From NCBI RefSeq assembly GCF_900177385.1, contig NZ_FXBJ01000002.1, positions 1,554,001 through 1,618,000 of the forward strand: a stretch of DNA of 64,000 nucleotides, read 5' to 3'. Positions 42,726 to 52,238 of the stretch are shown here, in pieces. The number at the start of each line of letters is the position of its first letter. The stretch's first letter is position 1. Position numbers and translations under genes: made by a program. Below the pieces are notes generated by a model. The model worked only from the letters and a program-made list of their open reading frames with translations, was not told the DNA's origin and did not search any database. Source of the stretch: Carnobacterium iners (lineage in GTDB: Bacteria; Bacillota; Bacilli; Lactobacillales; Carnobacteriaceae).

Positions 42726-43493
42726 ATGATTGATTTGCATTGTCATATTTTACCAGGCATCGATGATGGTGCAAAAACGATGGACGAATCTATTGTAATG
42801 GCTCGTTTAGCTGTTGCTGAAGGAATCACTCATATCCTTGCTACCCCTCACTATAAAAATGGCCGTTGGACAAATGAAAAGGACACGATTATACAAGGTG
42901 TTCAGCTTGTGCAAAAAGAGTTAGACGATAGAGAGATTGCCTTGACGCTGTTTCCAGGGCAAGAAGTCCGGATTGTTGGCGAGTTGATGCAAGATATTGC
43001 AGAAAATAGGATTCAATTTATTGATGAAGACAACCAGTACCTTATGATTGAGTTCCCGACTGCGACAATACCCGCATATACGGACTCTTTATTTTTTAAT
43101 TTAAAAAAAACAGGTGTCACGCCAATTATTGTCCATCCAGAACGAAACCATGCGTTACTTAAAGATCCAAATATTCTCCTTAGTTTGATTCAAAAAGGAG
43201 CTTTAGCGCAATTAACAGCAGGAAGCTATGTGGGGACTTTTGGGAAAAAAATCCAACAGTTCAGCAAACAATTAATCGCTGCGAATTTAGTTCATTTGAT
43301 TGCCTCCGATGCACATAATATAACAACGCGCTCTTTTCATATGAAGGATGCTTATCGAAAGTTAGAAAAAGAGTTTGGTAAAGAAACAGTCATGAATTTT
43401 AAACAAGTAACGAAGGACTTAATTAATGGTGAAATGATTAGTCCCTCTTTACCAAATGAGATTAAAAAATCAAAATTTTTAGGCTTATTTTGA
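42726..43493 (+). CDS. Capsule protein-tyrosine phosphatase (CpsB/CapC, PHP family)
   Basis: A 255-residue manganese-dependent PHP-fold phosphatase that dephosphorylates the BY-kinase. Metal-binding motifs are MIDLHCHILPGIDDG (residues 1-15), ATPHY (~40), HPERN (~139) and the late SDAHN (~197). It lies 11 bp after the kinase gene. The stop is followed closely by the start of the next gene (20 bp to the ATG), so the four-gene regulatory and dehydratase start of the operon is continuous. Confidence 0.93.
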   Translation: MIDLHCHILPGIDDGAKTMDESIVMARLAVAEGITHILATPHYKNGRWTNEKDTIIQGVQLVQKELDDREIALTLFPGQEVRIVGELMQDIAENRIQFIDEDNQYLMIEFPTATIPAYTDSLFFNLKKTGVTPIIVHPERNHALLKDPNILLSLIQKGALAQLTAGSYVGTFGKKIQQFSKQLIAANLVHLIASDAHNITTRSFHMKDAYRKLEKEFGKETVMNFKQVTKDLINGEMISPSLPNEIKKSKFLGLF

Positions 43494-43513
43494 TAAAGAA
43501 AGAAGGGATAATA

Positions 43514-45385
43514 ATGAGTAGAACAATAAAAAGAATTATCTTAATCGGTTATGACAGTATGGCTATTGTGTTATCAGCTATTATGGCCTATTACTTTTTA
43601 AATCCATATATAGGACTATCCTTTGAGAACCTATCGATACTCGTTGCACTAATTATTTTTATCTATCTAGCATTAGCGGTCTATTTTAATTTATTTTCAA
43701 AAATTAATCGCTTTATGAGCATTAAAGAGTCACTTACCATCGGACTATGTGTATCGATTGCTTACGTTTTATCGGCTAGTATCTACTTAATCATGGGACA
43801 AACGGTTAGCTTTCGATTTATCTTATTGGGTTATCTCTTTTCGGTAGCTTTGATTATGGGAAGTCGAGTCGGTTGGCGTATTTATCATGAACACCATTAC
43901 CGTAAGTTGAATGCCCATCGAATCGAACGCCAAGTTCCAACCCTAGTTATCGGTGCAGGTCATGGTGGCAGTATTTTAATCAGAAGTCTAAAAAGAAGCG
44001 ATACAGACGTTAAATTAGTCGGGCTATTAGATGATGATTTATCCAAACACAATCTGCTGTTATATGATGTCCGTGTCTTAGGTCAGATAGCCGATATTCC
44101 GTTATTAGTGAAACAATATCGTGTAGAACAAGTAACGATTGCGATACCCTCATTAGATCCTAAAGAATACGAGCGTATTTTAGATTTATGTAACCAAGCA
44201 GATGTAGCGGTTAATCAGATGCCTTCTATTGAAGATGTCTTGCAGGGCAAATTATCGGTTAGTCAGTTTAGGGAAATCGATGTGGTCGATTTGTTGGGAC
44301 GTGCAGAAGTGAAATTAGATATGAAACAAATTTCAACTAAATTAGTCGGCAAAACGATTTTAGTTAGTGGTGCCGGTGGATCAATTGGTTCCGAAATTTG
44401 TCGTCAAATAGCGCGTTTCTCACCAGCACGAATTATTTTATTGGGCCATGGTGAAAACTCTATCTACTTGATTGATAAAGAATTGAAGAATGCATTTGGG
44501 AAAACGATTGAGATTGTTCCTATTATCGCAGATATTCGTGACCGTAAACGGATCTTTCATATTATGAAAGACTATAAACCAGCAAGAGTTTATCATGCAG
44601 CAGCGCATAAGCATGTGCCGATGATGGAATACAATCCACGTGAAGCGGTAAAAAATAATATCTATGGAACGAAAAATATGGCGGAAGCAGCAAAAGCTGC
44701 TGGAGTTGATAGTTTCGTGATCATCTCAACGGACAAAGCGGTTAATCCTCCGAACGTGATGGGGGCAACCAAACGTATCTCTGAAATGATTGTGACTGGT
44801 TTAAACGAACCAGGTAAAACGAAGTTCGCAGCGGTGCGTTTTGGAAATGTCTTAGGCAGTCGTGGAAGTGTTGTCCAACTATTCAAAGAACAAATTAGGA
44901 ACGGTGGGCCTGTAACGGTGACCGATTTTCGAATGACACGTTACTTTATGACCATTCCGGAAGCGAGTCGTTTAGTTATCCAAGCAGGAGCTTTAGCCCA
45001 AGGTGGCGAAATTTTTATTCTAGATATGGGTGAACCGGTTAAAATATATGACTTAGCTAAAAAAGTAGTCAAGTTAAGTGGCCTTACAGAAAAAGAAATT
45101 CAAATCACTGAAACGGGTATTCGACCAGGTGAAAAACTATATGAAGAATTAATGGTGGATAGTGAAAAAACCAAAGAACAAGTTTTCGAGAAGATATTTG
45201 TTGGAAAAGTAACAGATATGACTGTCGATACAGTAATGGAATTCGTGGAACATTTAGATAATTGTACAATTGAGGAACTAAGAACTGAGATTATTGAGTT
45301 TGCGAATGAGAAAACAGAAGTTGAATCTGAAGTAGATAAAAGTTATTCTTATCAAGGAAATCAATTAGTGGGGGTGCAAGAATAA
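43514..45385 (+). CDS. Membrane nucleotide-sugar dehydratase/epimerase (CapD/PglF/FlaA1 type)
   Basis: 623 residues. Four N-terminal membrane helices (~residues 10-110) are followed by a Rossmann-like regulatory domain (~140-260) and a catalytic SDR domain with GAGGSIGSEICRQI (~285), STDKAVNPPNVMGATK (~395-410; the usual catalytic Tyr replaced by Met, as is known for this 4,6-dehydratase family) and a family C-terminus. These enzymes make UDP-4-keto-6-deoxy-HexNAc, often for the first capsule sugar. The frame runs back to 43490, overlapping the phosphatase gene, but AGAAGGGA sits 7 bases before the ATG at 43514. Confidence 0.9.
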   Translation: MSRTIKRIILIGYDSMAIVLSAIMAYYFLNPYIGLSFENLSILVALIIFIYLALAVYFNLFSKINRFMSIKESLTIGLCVSIAYVLSASIYLIMGQTVSFRFILLGYLFSVALIMGSRVGWRIYHEHHYRKLNAHRIERQVPTLVIGAGHGGSILIRSLKRSDTDVKLVGLLDDDLSKHNLLLYDVRVLGQIADIPLLVKQYRVEQVTIAIPSLDPKEYERILDLCNQADVAVNQMPSIEDVLQGKLSVSQFREIDVVDLLGRAEVKLDMKQISTKLVGKTILVSGAGGSIGSEICRQIARFSPARIILLGHGENSIYLIDKELKNAFGKTIEIVPIIADIRDRKRIFHIMKDYKPARVYHAAAHKHVPMMEYNPREAVKNNIYGTKNMAEAAKAAGVDSFVIISTDKAVNPPNVMGATKRISEMIVTGLNEPGKTKFAAVRFGNVLGSRGSVVQLFKEQIRNGGPVTVTDFRMTRYFMTIPEASRLVIQAGALAQGGEIFILDMGEPVKIYDLAKKVVKLSGLTEKEIQITETGIRPGEKLYEELMVDSEKTKEQVFEKIFVGKVTDMTVDTVMEFVEHLDNCTIEELRTEIIEFANEKTEVESEVDKSYSYQGNQLVGVQE

Positions 45386-45523
45386 CAAGCAATATACTAG
45401 ATTCAATGATATAGGAGTATAAAAAGTGATACAAAATACTGATAACTATAAGAAATTTTTTAGCATAAATTGTAGAGCAGTATATTTTTACTGAGGAGAT
45501 AATAGAGAGGTGTTTTCTAAAAT

Positions 45524-46162
45524 ATGACATATAATGAAAATAATAAATTAAATTACATTTATTTTAAAAGAACAATCGATATTTTTGTCTCATCAATTGG
45601 ACTGATACTGACATCCCCTATTCTGTTAATTACTGCAGTGGCAATAAGAAGTAATACACCTGGACCGATTATTTTCAAACAAAAACGCTTAGGTCTTCAT
45701 GGAAGAACGTTTGAGATATACAAATTTAGGTCCATGGGTATGAATGCGGAGAAAGGTGGTGTCTACGAAAAAAAAAATGATTTGAGAGTCACAAGTGTAG
45801 GAAAGTTTATTCGCAAAACAAGTATCGATGAACTACCTCAATTCGTGAATATTCTTAAAGGAGAAATGTCTCTTATTGGACCTAGGCCCGCTTTAATGTA
45901 TCACCCTTGGAACTATGATAAATATAGTGAAGAACAGAAAAGAATGTTTTCTGTGAAACCTGGAGTAACCGGTTGGGCACAAATTAATGGTAGAAAAGAT
46001 GTAGAGTGGCCTAAAAGAATTGAACTGAACGTGGAGTATGTAGATAATCTATCATTAAAATTTGATACGATGATTTTTTTCAAGACTATTTTAAAAGTTG
46101 TGAAAATGGAAAATAATTTAAACGTGAACGAAACGGCTACAAAACAAAAAGAAGTAAAATGA
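45524..46162 (+). CDS. Initiating sugar-phosphate transferase (short polyprenyl glycosylphosphotransferase)
   Basis: 212 residues. One membrane-inserted helix (~residues 16-38) is followed by the catalytic domain with FKQKRLGLHGRTFEIYKFRSM (in two pieces, ~50-70), RKTSIDELPQF (~104) and LIGPRPA (~124). This is the PglC/WcaJ-C-terminal type. It moves a sugar-1-phosphate onto undecaprenyl phosphate to begin each repeat unit, probably the dehydratase product of the preceding gene. A loose GAGAGGTG lies 11 bases before the ATG. The 138-bp gap before it has no terminator that I can see. Confidence 0.9.
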   Translation: MTYNENNKLNYIYFKRTIDIFVSSIGLILTSPILLITAVAIRSNTPGPIIFKQKRLGLHGRTFEIYKFRSMGMNAEKGGVYEKKNDLRVTSVGKFIRKTSIDELPQFVNILKGEMSLIGPRPALMYHPWNYDKYSEEQKRMFSVKPGVTGWAQINGRKDVEWPKRIELNVEYVDNLSLKFDTMIFFKTILKVVKMENNLNVNETATKQKEVK

Positions 46163-46198
46163 AATAGATAAAATACAATATATTAGGAGGGTGCCAGA

Positions 46199-47038
46199 TT
46201 GTCTTTGAAGTTAATGTATATAACTGATGATACACAGATAGCTCAAATAGCAGAAAAAAGCGGCGTTGACCTGATTTTTGTTGACCTTGAAATTAATGGT
46301 AAAGATGAGAGGCAGGCCCATTTAGATACAGTTATTTCTCGGCATCAAATTGAAGATGTAAAAAAAATAAAAGATGTATTAAAGATAGCAAAATTATTAG
46401 TCAGAGTTAATCCACTATGTGAAGAATCTAAGGCAGAGATTGAAAGAGTTATTAATGATGGTGCTGATATCATCATGCTTCCTTTTTTTAAGACAAAAGA
46501 AGAGGTAAATACCTTTGTTCGCTACGTAGATAACCGTGCTGAGGTTATGCTCCTTTTAGAAACACCTGAAGCTGTCGGAAATCTGGATGAAATTCTAGCT
46601 GTTGATGGTATTGATTATGTGCATATTGGTCTAAACGATTTGCATATTGGATATAAGATGCAGTTTATGTTCGAGCTCTTAGCAGATGGAACTGTTGATA
46701 AGATATGTGAAAAAATAGAAAAAAAAGGTATTCAGTATGGGTTTGGTGGAATTGCAAGATTAGGTCAAGGAGAACTTGCATCAGAATATGTCATGGGAGA
46801 ACATTATAGATTAAACTCATCTATGGCAATTCTTTCTAGAAGTTTTTATAATACAAATAAGGTTCCGGGACCAGACAAAGCAAAACAAGTATTTGATAAA
46901 GGTGTTTCTGAAATAAGAAATTATGAACTAGAACTAATAAAAAAAGATAGAAACTTTTTTGAAGAAAATAGAGTAACTGTAAAAAATAAAATAATAGCTA
47001 TAACTAATCGGAAACAAACTGTTTCAAGTGGCAAATGA
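46199..47038 (+). CDS. HpcH/HpaI-type aldolase / citrate lyase family protein
   Basis: A 279-residue TIM-barrel protein of the HpcH/HpaI aldolase family. It shows DLIFVDLEINGKDERQ (~residues 21-36), LLVRVNPL (~63), the metal site Glu in LLLETPEAV (~118) and Asp in HIGLNDLHIG (~143-152). These class II enzymes split or join pyruvate and an aldehyde. In a capsule locus it may make or use a keto- or hydroxy-acid that decorates the polymer; no specific reaction can be named. The start is TTG, supported by an AGGAGGG site 10 bases upstream. It follows the sugar transferase gene by 36 bp, so it is in the same operon. Confidence 0.8.
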   Translation: MSLKLMYITDDTQIAQIAEKSGVDLIFVDLEINGKDERQAHLDTVISRHQIEDVKKIKDVLKIAKLLVRVNPLCEESKAEIERVINDGADIIMLPFFKTKEEVNTFVRYVDNRAEVMLLLETPEAVGNLDEILAVDGIDYVHIGLNDLHIGYKMQFMFELLADGTVDKICEKIEKKGIQYGFGGIARLGQGELASEYVMGEHYRLNSSMAILSRSFYNTNKVPGPDKAKQVFDKGVSEIRNYELELIKKDRNFFEENRVTVKNKIIAITNRKQTVSSGK

Positions 47039-47066
47039 TGCTACTTCCAATTACTAGTCTCAATTT

Positions 47067-47330
47067 TTGGGAATCATATCTAAAAAAAACTACGAATTTT
47101 TGTATGTATTAAAAGTGATCTCTAGATTCGAAGATATCTATTTAGATAGATCAGCGAAAGATCAATTAATAAAGGTGTACGAAGAAAAGAACAGACATAA
47201 AAAACAAACAAAAGATGTTTTAAAAATATATTTCATTATACTTCAATATAGTAAATCTACTCTCGGTTCTTTACTTAATAATTCAATCAAGAAGTTTATT
47301 GTCATGAAGACTAAATACATTACCAAATAA
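47067..47330 (+). CDS. Hypothetical 87-residue frame, doubtful
   Basis: I do not recognise this frame. It is basic and Lys/Ile/Tyr-rich, like neighbouring capsule proteins in codon style, but it begins at TTG with no visible ribosome site. It lies 28 bp after the aldolase gene and ahead of a broken ATP-grasp gene. It may be a fragment of a gene damaged together with the ATP-grasp gene. The next 195 bp hold nothing. Confidence 0.3.
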   Translation: MGIISKKNYEFLYVLKVISRFEDIYLDRSAKDQLIKVYEEKNRHKKQTKDVLKIYFIILQYSKSTLGSLLNNSIKKFIVMKTKYITK

Positions 47331-47525
47331 GAGTTTGGATAATCTAATAGCCGGTGTAAATCTAATGTATAAGTACAAAAAATAGTTTAATTCGTCTAAT
47401 AAATATATTAGTTTTAAAAAGCTATAGCCTAAAAACTGATCAGGCAAAAAAATATTTAAATAGACATATAAGATAAATATTTTATTAGTAAAAGAATTTG
47501 AAATCTGAACTATAATATTAAAAGG

Positions 47526-48535
47526 ATGGAGTTAAAAAATATGGTGAATCGTGTAAATAAAATTATTAAAGATTATTCAAAGCAACTAGTTACAACTGCT
47601 CAAAGTGTAAATAAAATAAATAGTAAGAATAAAATTTCTATAATTATAGATCAAGTATACTGTACATTAAAATATGGATCTAGCCCAAACAATTACTTAA
47701 ACTTTTAGTTTTATGCATTAAATTCATCTAAAAGAAATAGTTATGTTACACATAGGGTCAGCGAAAATATGATTAAAAGATATAATAATGATGCATATAG
47801 AGAAATATTTGAAGACAAAAGTAAGTTTGCAGAAGTGTTTCAAGAATACTTTGGTAGAGAATGGATTTCACTAAAAGAATTAAATTATGATAAGTTCTTA
47901 GAATTTATTAAGGATAAAGAGATGTTTATCTATAAGCCCATAAATTCAGCACAAGGACAAGGTATTAAAAAAATAGAAACTAAGCAATTTCAAAGTAGTA
48001 GAAACCTATATGACTATATTAAAGATACTTATAAAGAAAATGGCATTATAGAAGATTGGATCACACAGCATCAAGAAGTATCAAATTTATACAGCAAATC
48101 AGTTAATCCAGTTAGGATTGTATCAGTTAACAAAAATGGGAGATTTAATATTGTAGCTGCCGGCTTAACCATAGGTAATGGTAGGGATATCCAAATGTTT
48201 GTTTGAACGATTTAGTATGTCCAATTGATATTAATACGGGCTTATTAAAATTTTCGGCAGAAGACGGTAATGGGCAAACCTACGAAAAACATCCGATTAC
48301 GGGTGAAATTATAAAAGGATTTAAAATTCCATTTTGGAAAGAAATTATAAAGTTAGTCTATGAAGCATCTTTGGTCGTCCCTGAGGTCGGCTATGTTGGA
48401 TGGGATATAGCAATAACCCCTGATAAAGCAATTATTATAGAAGGCAATACCTCCCCAGGATATAAATTTTATCAATTACCCAATCATTTACCAAATGGAG
48501 TTGGTAATAAAGAAATTTATGAAAAAAACAATTGA
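47526..48535 (+). pseudogene. ATP-grasp protein (sugar-transfer-associated type), broken
   Basis: Three pieces of one gene. Codons from 47526 stop at TAG 47706-47708 (LNF-stop-FYALNSS), but the same frame continues to 48206 with YKPINSAQGQGIKKIE (ATP-binding Lys and Gly-rich loop) and IEDWITQHQEVSNLY. A frame change near 48200 then leads into DLVCPIDINTGLL, GYVGWDIAITPDKAIIIEGNTSPGY (the metal-binding Glu-Gly-Asn end of ATP-grasp). Around the shift some residues seem to be missing. So one nonsense and one indel lesion inactivate it. The type fits ATP-grasp ligases found in polysaccharide loci. Confidence 0.8.
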
Positions 48536-48967
48536 TTTCGATAGCAAAAAACTATGTTGGTTAATTTCGTGAAATACTAATTAATATACTGAAAAAGAAT
48601 GATTATGTAATATGTACGTCTGTAATAACTATTTATGGCTCTTGACTTACCTTATGATTTTGCGTACTTATTGAAAAATAAAACTTTGTCTATAATAGGT
48701 TTAATAGTCTTTATTCCAGCGAAGAACTGAATTTTATATTCTAGTATCTTAGCTGGGATTTATTCACAACATTTTATCAACTGTATATTTTTACGAACTT
48801 CTATATCTTAGATAAGATTAGTAATATAAATGAAGTGAAAAAAGTATGGCATGATGATTCCCTGAGACAAGATAGCATGAAAAAAGCTTAAAAGGAAAAG
48901 ATAACAAGTTCTGTAAGAAATAGACCGATTATAAAAGATGAAATTAGGAATTAGGAGGTGGGTTTAG
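48536..48967. other. Non-coding gap in the capsule locus
   Basis: 432 bp of AT-rich sequence with many stops in all frames. One stretch (GLIVFIPAKN then ILYSSILAGIY, 48690-48780) is hydrophobic and might be a scrap of a membrane protein gene, but I cannot identify it. The ribosome site TTAGGAGGTGG for the next gene is at its end. Confidence 0.5.
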
Positions 48968-49882
48968 ATGATAAAGTTGTTGTTAACAGGTGCTTTTAAA
49001 TACAGTCAAGAACAGCTTGATAACCTAGAAGGTTTGGGCTATGAAATTATATTTATTCAAGACGAGAGAGTATCAATCAATATTGATGTATCTAATATTG
49101 AAGTAGTCGTATGCAATAGTTTATTCCTTTATAACAATATTAGTAAATTTAAAAATCTGAAAGTTATCCAACTTACGAGTGCCGGAATGGATAGAGTACC
49201 ACTAGATTACATAAATAAAAATAAAATAAAAGTGTTTAATGCAAATGATGTTTATAGTATACCAATAGCAGAGTGGGTTGTACTCAAGGTTTTGGAAACA
49301 TACAAGATGAGTAAATTTTTCTATAAAAATCAAGAAATACATGAATGGACTAAGCGTAGAGACTTATTGGAGTTAACAAATAAAACAGCTTCAATCATTG
49401 GTTTTGGTAATGTCGGGCGGGAAGTAGCGAAGCGGCTTAAAGCATTTGGTGTGAAAATAATAGGCGTTGATAGAAAAGAAATAGAATCTGAGTATTTTGA
49501 TGAGTGTATCTTGATTAAAGATAGCGACAAAGCGCTAGAAAAGTCAGATATTATTATTTTGACCTTGCCCTTAACTAAAGAAACTCGTAGTTTCATTAAT
49601 AAAGATACGATCAAAATGATGAAAGACAATGTTGTCCTTGTGAATGTAGCCCGTGGTGGCTTAATAAACGAAGCTGAATTAATAACTGCACTTAATGAAG
49701 GTAAATTTTTAGGTGTTGCTTTAGATGTATTTCAAGAGGAACCTCTCAGAGAGAGTCGTTTATGGGATTTCGAGAATGTTATTATAACACCACATAATTC
49801 ATTTGTTTCAGATAGGATTGATGACAGGTTATTTAATTTGATAGCTGAAAATTTAAATTCTAATTTAATACATATAGTTTAA
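48968..49882 (+). CDS. D-isomer-specific 2-hydroxyacid dehydrogenase
   Basis: A 304-residue NAD-dependent dehydrogenase (phosphoglycerate/lactate dehydrogenase superfamily). Substrate-site TSAGMDRVPLDYI (~residues 73-85) is followed by NAD loop IIGFGNVGREVAKRLKAFG (~141-159), catalytic Arg in NVARGGLINEAEL (~222), Glu in FQEEPLR (~254) and His in ITPHNSFVS (~274). It is slightly shorter than typical family members. It likely reduces a 2-keto acid to the D-hydroxy acid, or the reverse. Just 12 bp separate it from the amide-synthetase-like gene, and the aldolase upstream could supply its keto acid; together they suggest a non-sugar substituent on the capsule. Confidence 0.88.
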   Translation: MIKLLLTGAFKYSQEQLDNLEGLGYEIIFIQDERVSINIDVSNIEVVVCNSLFLYNNISKFKNLKVIQLTSAGMDRVPLDYINKNKIKVFNANDVYSIPIAEWVVLKVLETYKMSKFFYKNQEIHEWTKRRDLLELTNKTASIIGFGNVGREVAKRLKAFGVKIIGVDRKEIESEYFDECILIKDSDKALEKSDIIILTLPLTKETRSFINKDTIKMMKDNVVLVNVARGGLINEAELITALNEGKFLGVALDVFQEEPLRESRLWDFENVIITPHNSFVSDRIDDRLFNLIAENLNSNLIHIV

Positions 49883-49894
49883 AGGAGATAAACC

Positions 49895-51505
49895 GTGGTG
49901 AATGTAGCAGATAACATGAAAAATATCTTAGAGGAATATCCAAATTATCAAGAGACACTCTTTACTAAGGGCTACTTGATCACAAGTAACTTATTTAAAG
50001 AATTAGATTTATATCCTTTTTACAATAATTGGAATAAAGAAGAATGTGGTACATTTAATAATGGAATGCCTGTAAACATTTATTACCATAAGCAGCAAGA
50101 CTATCATGTATATGAAGAAAATGGAATAACGGCCGCTATTATTGGACATGCTTACAATCCATTTGATATGAAGTATAAAGAAGTAGAAATACTAAAAGAC
50201 TGCATACAGGAATATAAAAAGAATGAAGAAGCATTTTTGGAAAAGATAAGTGAGTTAACAGGTATCCATATAATTGTTATAAATGATAACGGAAACTTAA
50301 TAGTTCTCCAAGATTGTGCGGGTATGAAAGCCTGTTATTATGGGATAGCCAAAGATGATGTTTGCATAACCTCACATCCTCAGTTAGTGGGAGATATTTA
50401 TAATTTAGAAATAGATGCTAATGTAAATGAGCTGATGCAAAAATGGTTTTTTTCTTTAACAGGAAGATATCTTCCTGGAGATTTATCTCCATATAAGTTA
50501 CTTAAAAGACTAGGGCCCAATACATTAATACGATATTCAGAAGATTTTAAATTAGAAAGATTTTATCCTACTGAAAGACATCCGGAGCTAAGCGAGGACG
50601 AATATGAAGAATCATTAAATCTAATAGCAAAGGTACTGAAAAATAATATAGAGTTGTGTACCTTAAAATGGGATGTTCCAGCTATTTCGCTTTCAGGTGG
50701 GATGGATAGTAAGACAACACTAGCTAGTGCGAATGGGTTTTATGATAAATATAAGTATTATAGTTTTCATTCTAAACCCCAAGAAATAGAGGATGCAGAT
50801 GCAGCACATGAGATTTGCCGAGAAATACGCGTTGAACATGACATATATGCTATTCCTGAAAGAAATGAAGATATTCAAGACTTTGAGATTCTTAAAAAAA
50901 TAATACTGCATAATGCTTCTTATATAGATAATCCTAAAGATAATGAGATTAGAAAATTTATCTATTTAAGTAGATTAAATGATTTTGATGTTGAATTGAA
51001 ATCTTGGGTATCAGAAATAGGAAGAGCCATGTGGGGGAAAAAATATAGTGTTAGCTTACCAGAAACTTTAACGCCAAGACATTTTACAATTTTTCAAACA
51101 AGATACTTTGGATCGCCTAAACTGTTAAGACATTCAGATAGAAGTTACGAAGATTATCTTCAAAGAATAAATCTTACCCAGCCTATCTATAACTACGAAC
51201 ATGCTGATTTATTTTACTGGGAATTTAGATTTGGTTCATGGGGAAGCAATGTTGCAACAACCCAAGATATTTCGAGACACATGGTTACAATGCCTATGAA
51301 TAATCGTAAGTTAATGGATATGTTTTTGTGGTTTCCGCATGAGTATAGAAAAAAAGATATGGTTAACCGAAAAGTTATTAAAATATCTAATAATGAGATA
51401 GCGAAATTAGATATTAATGTTGATAATATGTATTTGAGAGGTAAAAGAGTTTTCATTGAAAAAATTTATTATCATTATAGAACTTTTTTTTATAGAAGTA
51501 AGTGA
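49895..51505 (+). CDS. Asparagine-synthase-like amide synthetase without the glutaminase Cys
   Basis: 536 residues. The C-terminal part (~240-530) is an asparagine synthase-type ATP-pyrophosphatase domain with PP-loop SLSGGMDSKTTLA (~265-277), which adenylates a carboxylate. The N-terminal ~200 residues resemble the Ntn-type domain in general layout (QDCAGMKACYYG, then TSHPQLV), but the protein begins MVNVADN, with no Cys at position 2. It therefore probably cannot draw ammonia from glutamine and may use another amine, as beta-lactam synthetases do. GTG start, with AAAGGAGAT 6 bases upstream. It follows the dehydrogenase gene at 12 bp. IS copy 2 is inserted 83 bp after its stop. Confidence 0.78.
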   Translation: MVNVADNMKNILEEYPNYQETLFTKGYLITSNLFKELDLYPFYNNWNKEECGTFNNGMPVNIYYHKQQDYHVYEENGITAAIIGHAYNPFDMKYKEVEILKDCIQEYKKNEEAFLEKISELTGIHIIVINDNGNLIVLQDCAGMKACYYGIAKDDVCITSHPQLVGDIYNLEIDANVNELMQKWFFSLTGRYLPGDLSPYKLLKRLGPNTLIRYSEDFKLERFYPTERHPELSEDEYEESLNLIAKVLKNNIELCTLKWDVPAISLSGGMDSKTTLASANGFYDKYKYYSFHSKPQEIEDADAAHEICREIRVEHDIYAIPERNEDIQDFEILKKIILHNASYIDNPKDNEIRKFIYLSRLNDFDVELKSWVSEIGRAMWGKKYSVSLPETLTPRHFTIFQTRYFGSPKLLRHSDRSYEDYLQRINLTQPIYNYEHADLFYWEFRFGSWGSNVATTQDISRHMVTMPMNNRKLMDMFLWFPHEYRKKDMVNRKVIKISNNEIAKLDINVDNMYLRGKRVFIEKIYYHYRTFFYRSK

Positions 51506-51642
51506 TAGATTTATGTTTAAATTAACCATTTTATAAAGAGGAAATAAGTCAAGTCCATAATCCTGTGTAAAAATTCTAGTATAAGGTCTGAGCCGACCCC
51601 CGAAAGTTAGACCTGGAAAATCTAAACTTAGGGGGTTTTTGT

Positions 51643-52227
51643 ATGGCAAAATATAGTTTCGAATTTAAGCTAACGGTTGTTAAGAGTTATTTAGATGGAG
51701 CTGGTGGATACAAGTTTTTGGCTAAAAAATATGGTATCCCAGGAAAAAGTGGATCCCAACTCAAAATATGGGTCGCTAATTATAGACAATTCGGTGAGGA
51801 TGGGCTAATCAGAAGTAAAAAAGACAATCATTATTCTGTTCAATTCAAGATAGATACGATAGAGTTGTATCTAACTACTGAGATATCCTATCAGCAGCTT
51901 GCATTGAAGCTCAAGATAAACAACCCATCCTTAATCGCTAATTGGGTAAGGGCATTTCATGCCGAAGGCATTGAAGGACTCTCAAAACCGAAGGGACGTC
52001 CGGCTAAAATGAAAAATAAAAACACTAACCAACTAAATAAAAACAGCCCTATTAAATCTACTGATAAAAATTCAGAACGGATCAAAGAGCTTGAGAATCA
52101 AGTATTATCTTTAGAAATTCAAAATGCTTTTTTAAAAGAATTGCGGAGTCTGCAGACCGAGGAAAACCAAAATCAAACGAACCAACTGCAAAAATTATCT
52201 ACAGACTCCGAGAAAAATTCCAATTAA
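51643..52227 (+). CDS. IS150-group transposase OrfA (copy 2)
   Basis: 194 residues, identical to the OrfA at 5225 except for one Met-to-Ile change near residue 80 (TTEISYQQL here, TTEMSYQQL there). The same helix-turn-helix pair, coiled coil and overlap with the orfB frame are present, so it appears fully functional. Confidence 0.92.
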   Translation: MAKYSFEFKLTVVKSYLDGAGGYKFLAKKYGIPGKSGSQLKIWVANYRQFGEDGLIRSKKDNHYSVQFKIDTIELYLTTEISYQQLALKLKINNPSLIANWVRAFHAEGIEGLSKPKGRPAKMKNKNTNQLNKNSPIKSTDKNSERIKELENQVLSLEIQNAFLKELRSLQTEENQNQTNQLQKLSTDSEKNSN

Positions 52228-52238
52228 AAGATATCTTA

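Noticed and set aside
48690-48780. Hydrophobic broken frame as a flippase or polymerase remnant
   Set aside because: Too short and too degenerate for any family motif to be seen.
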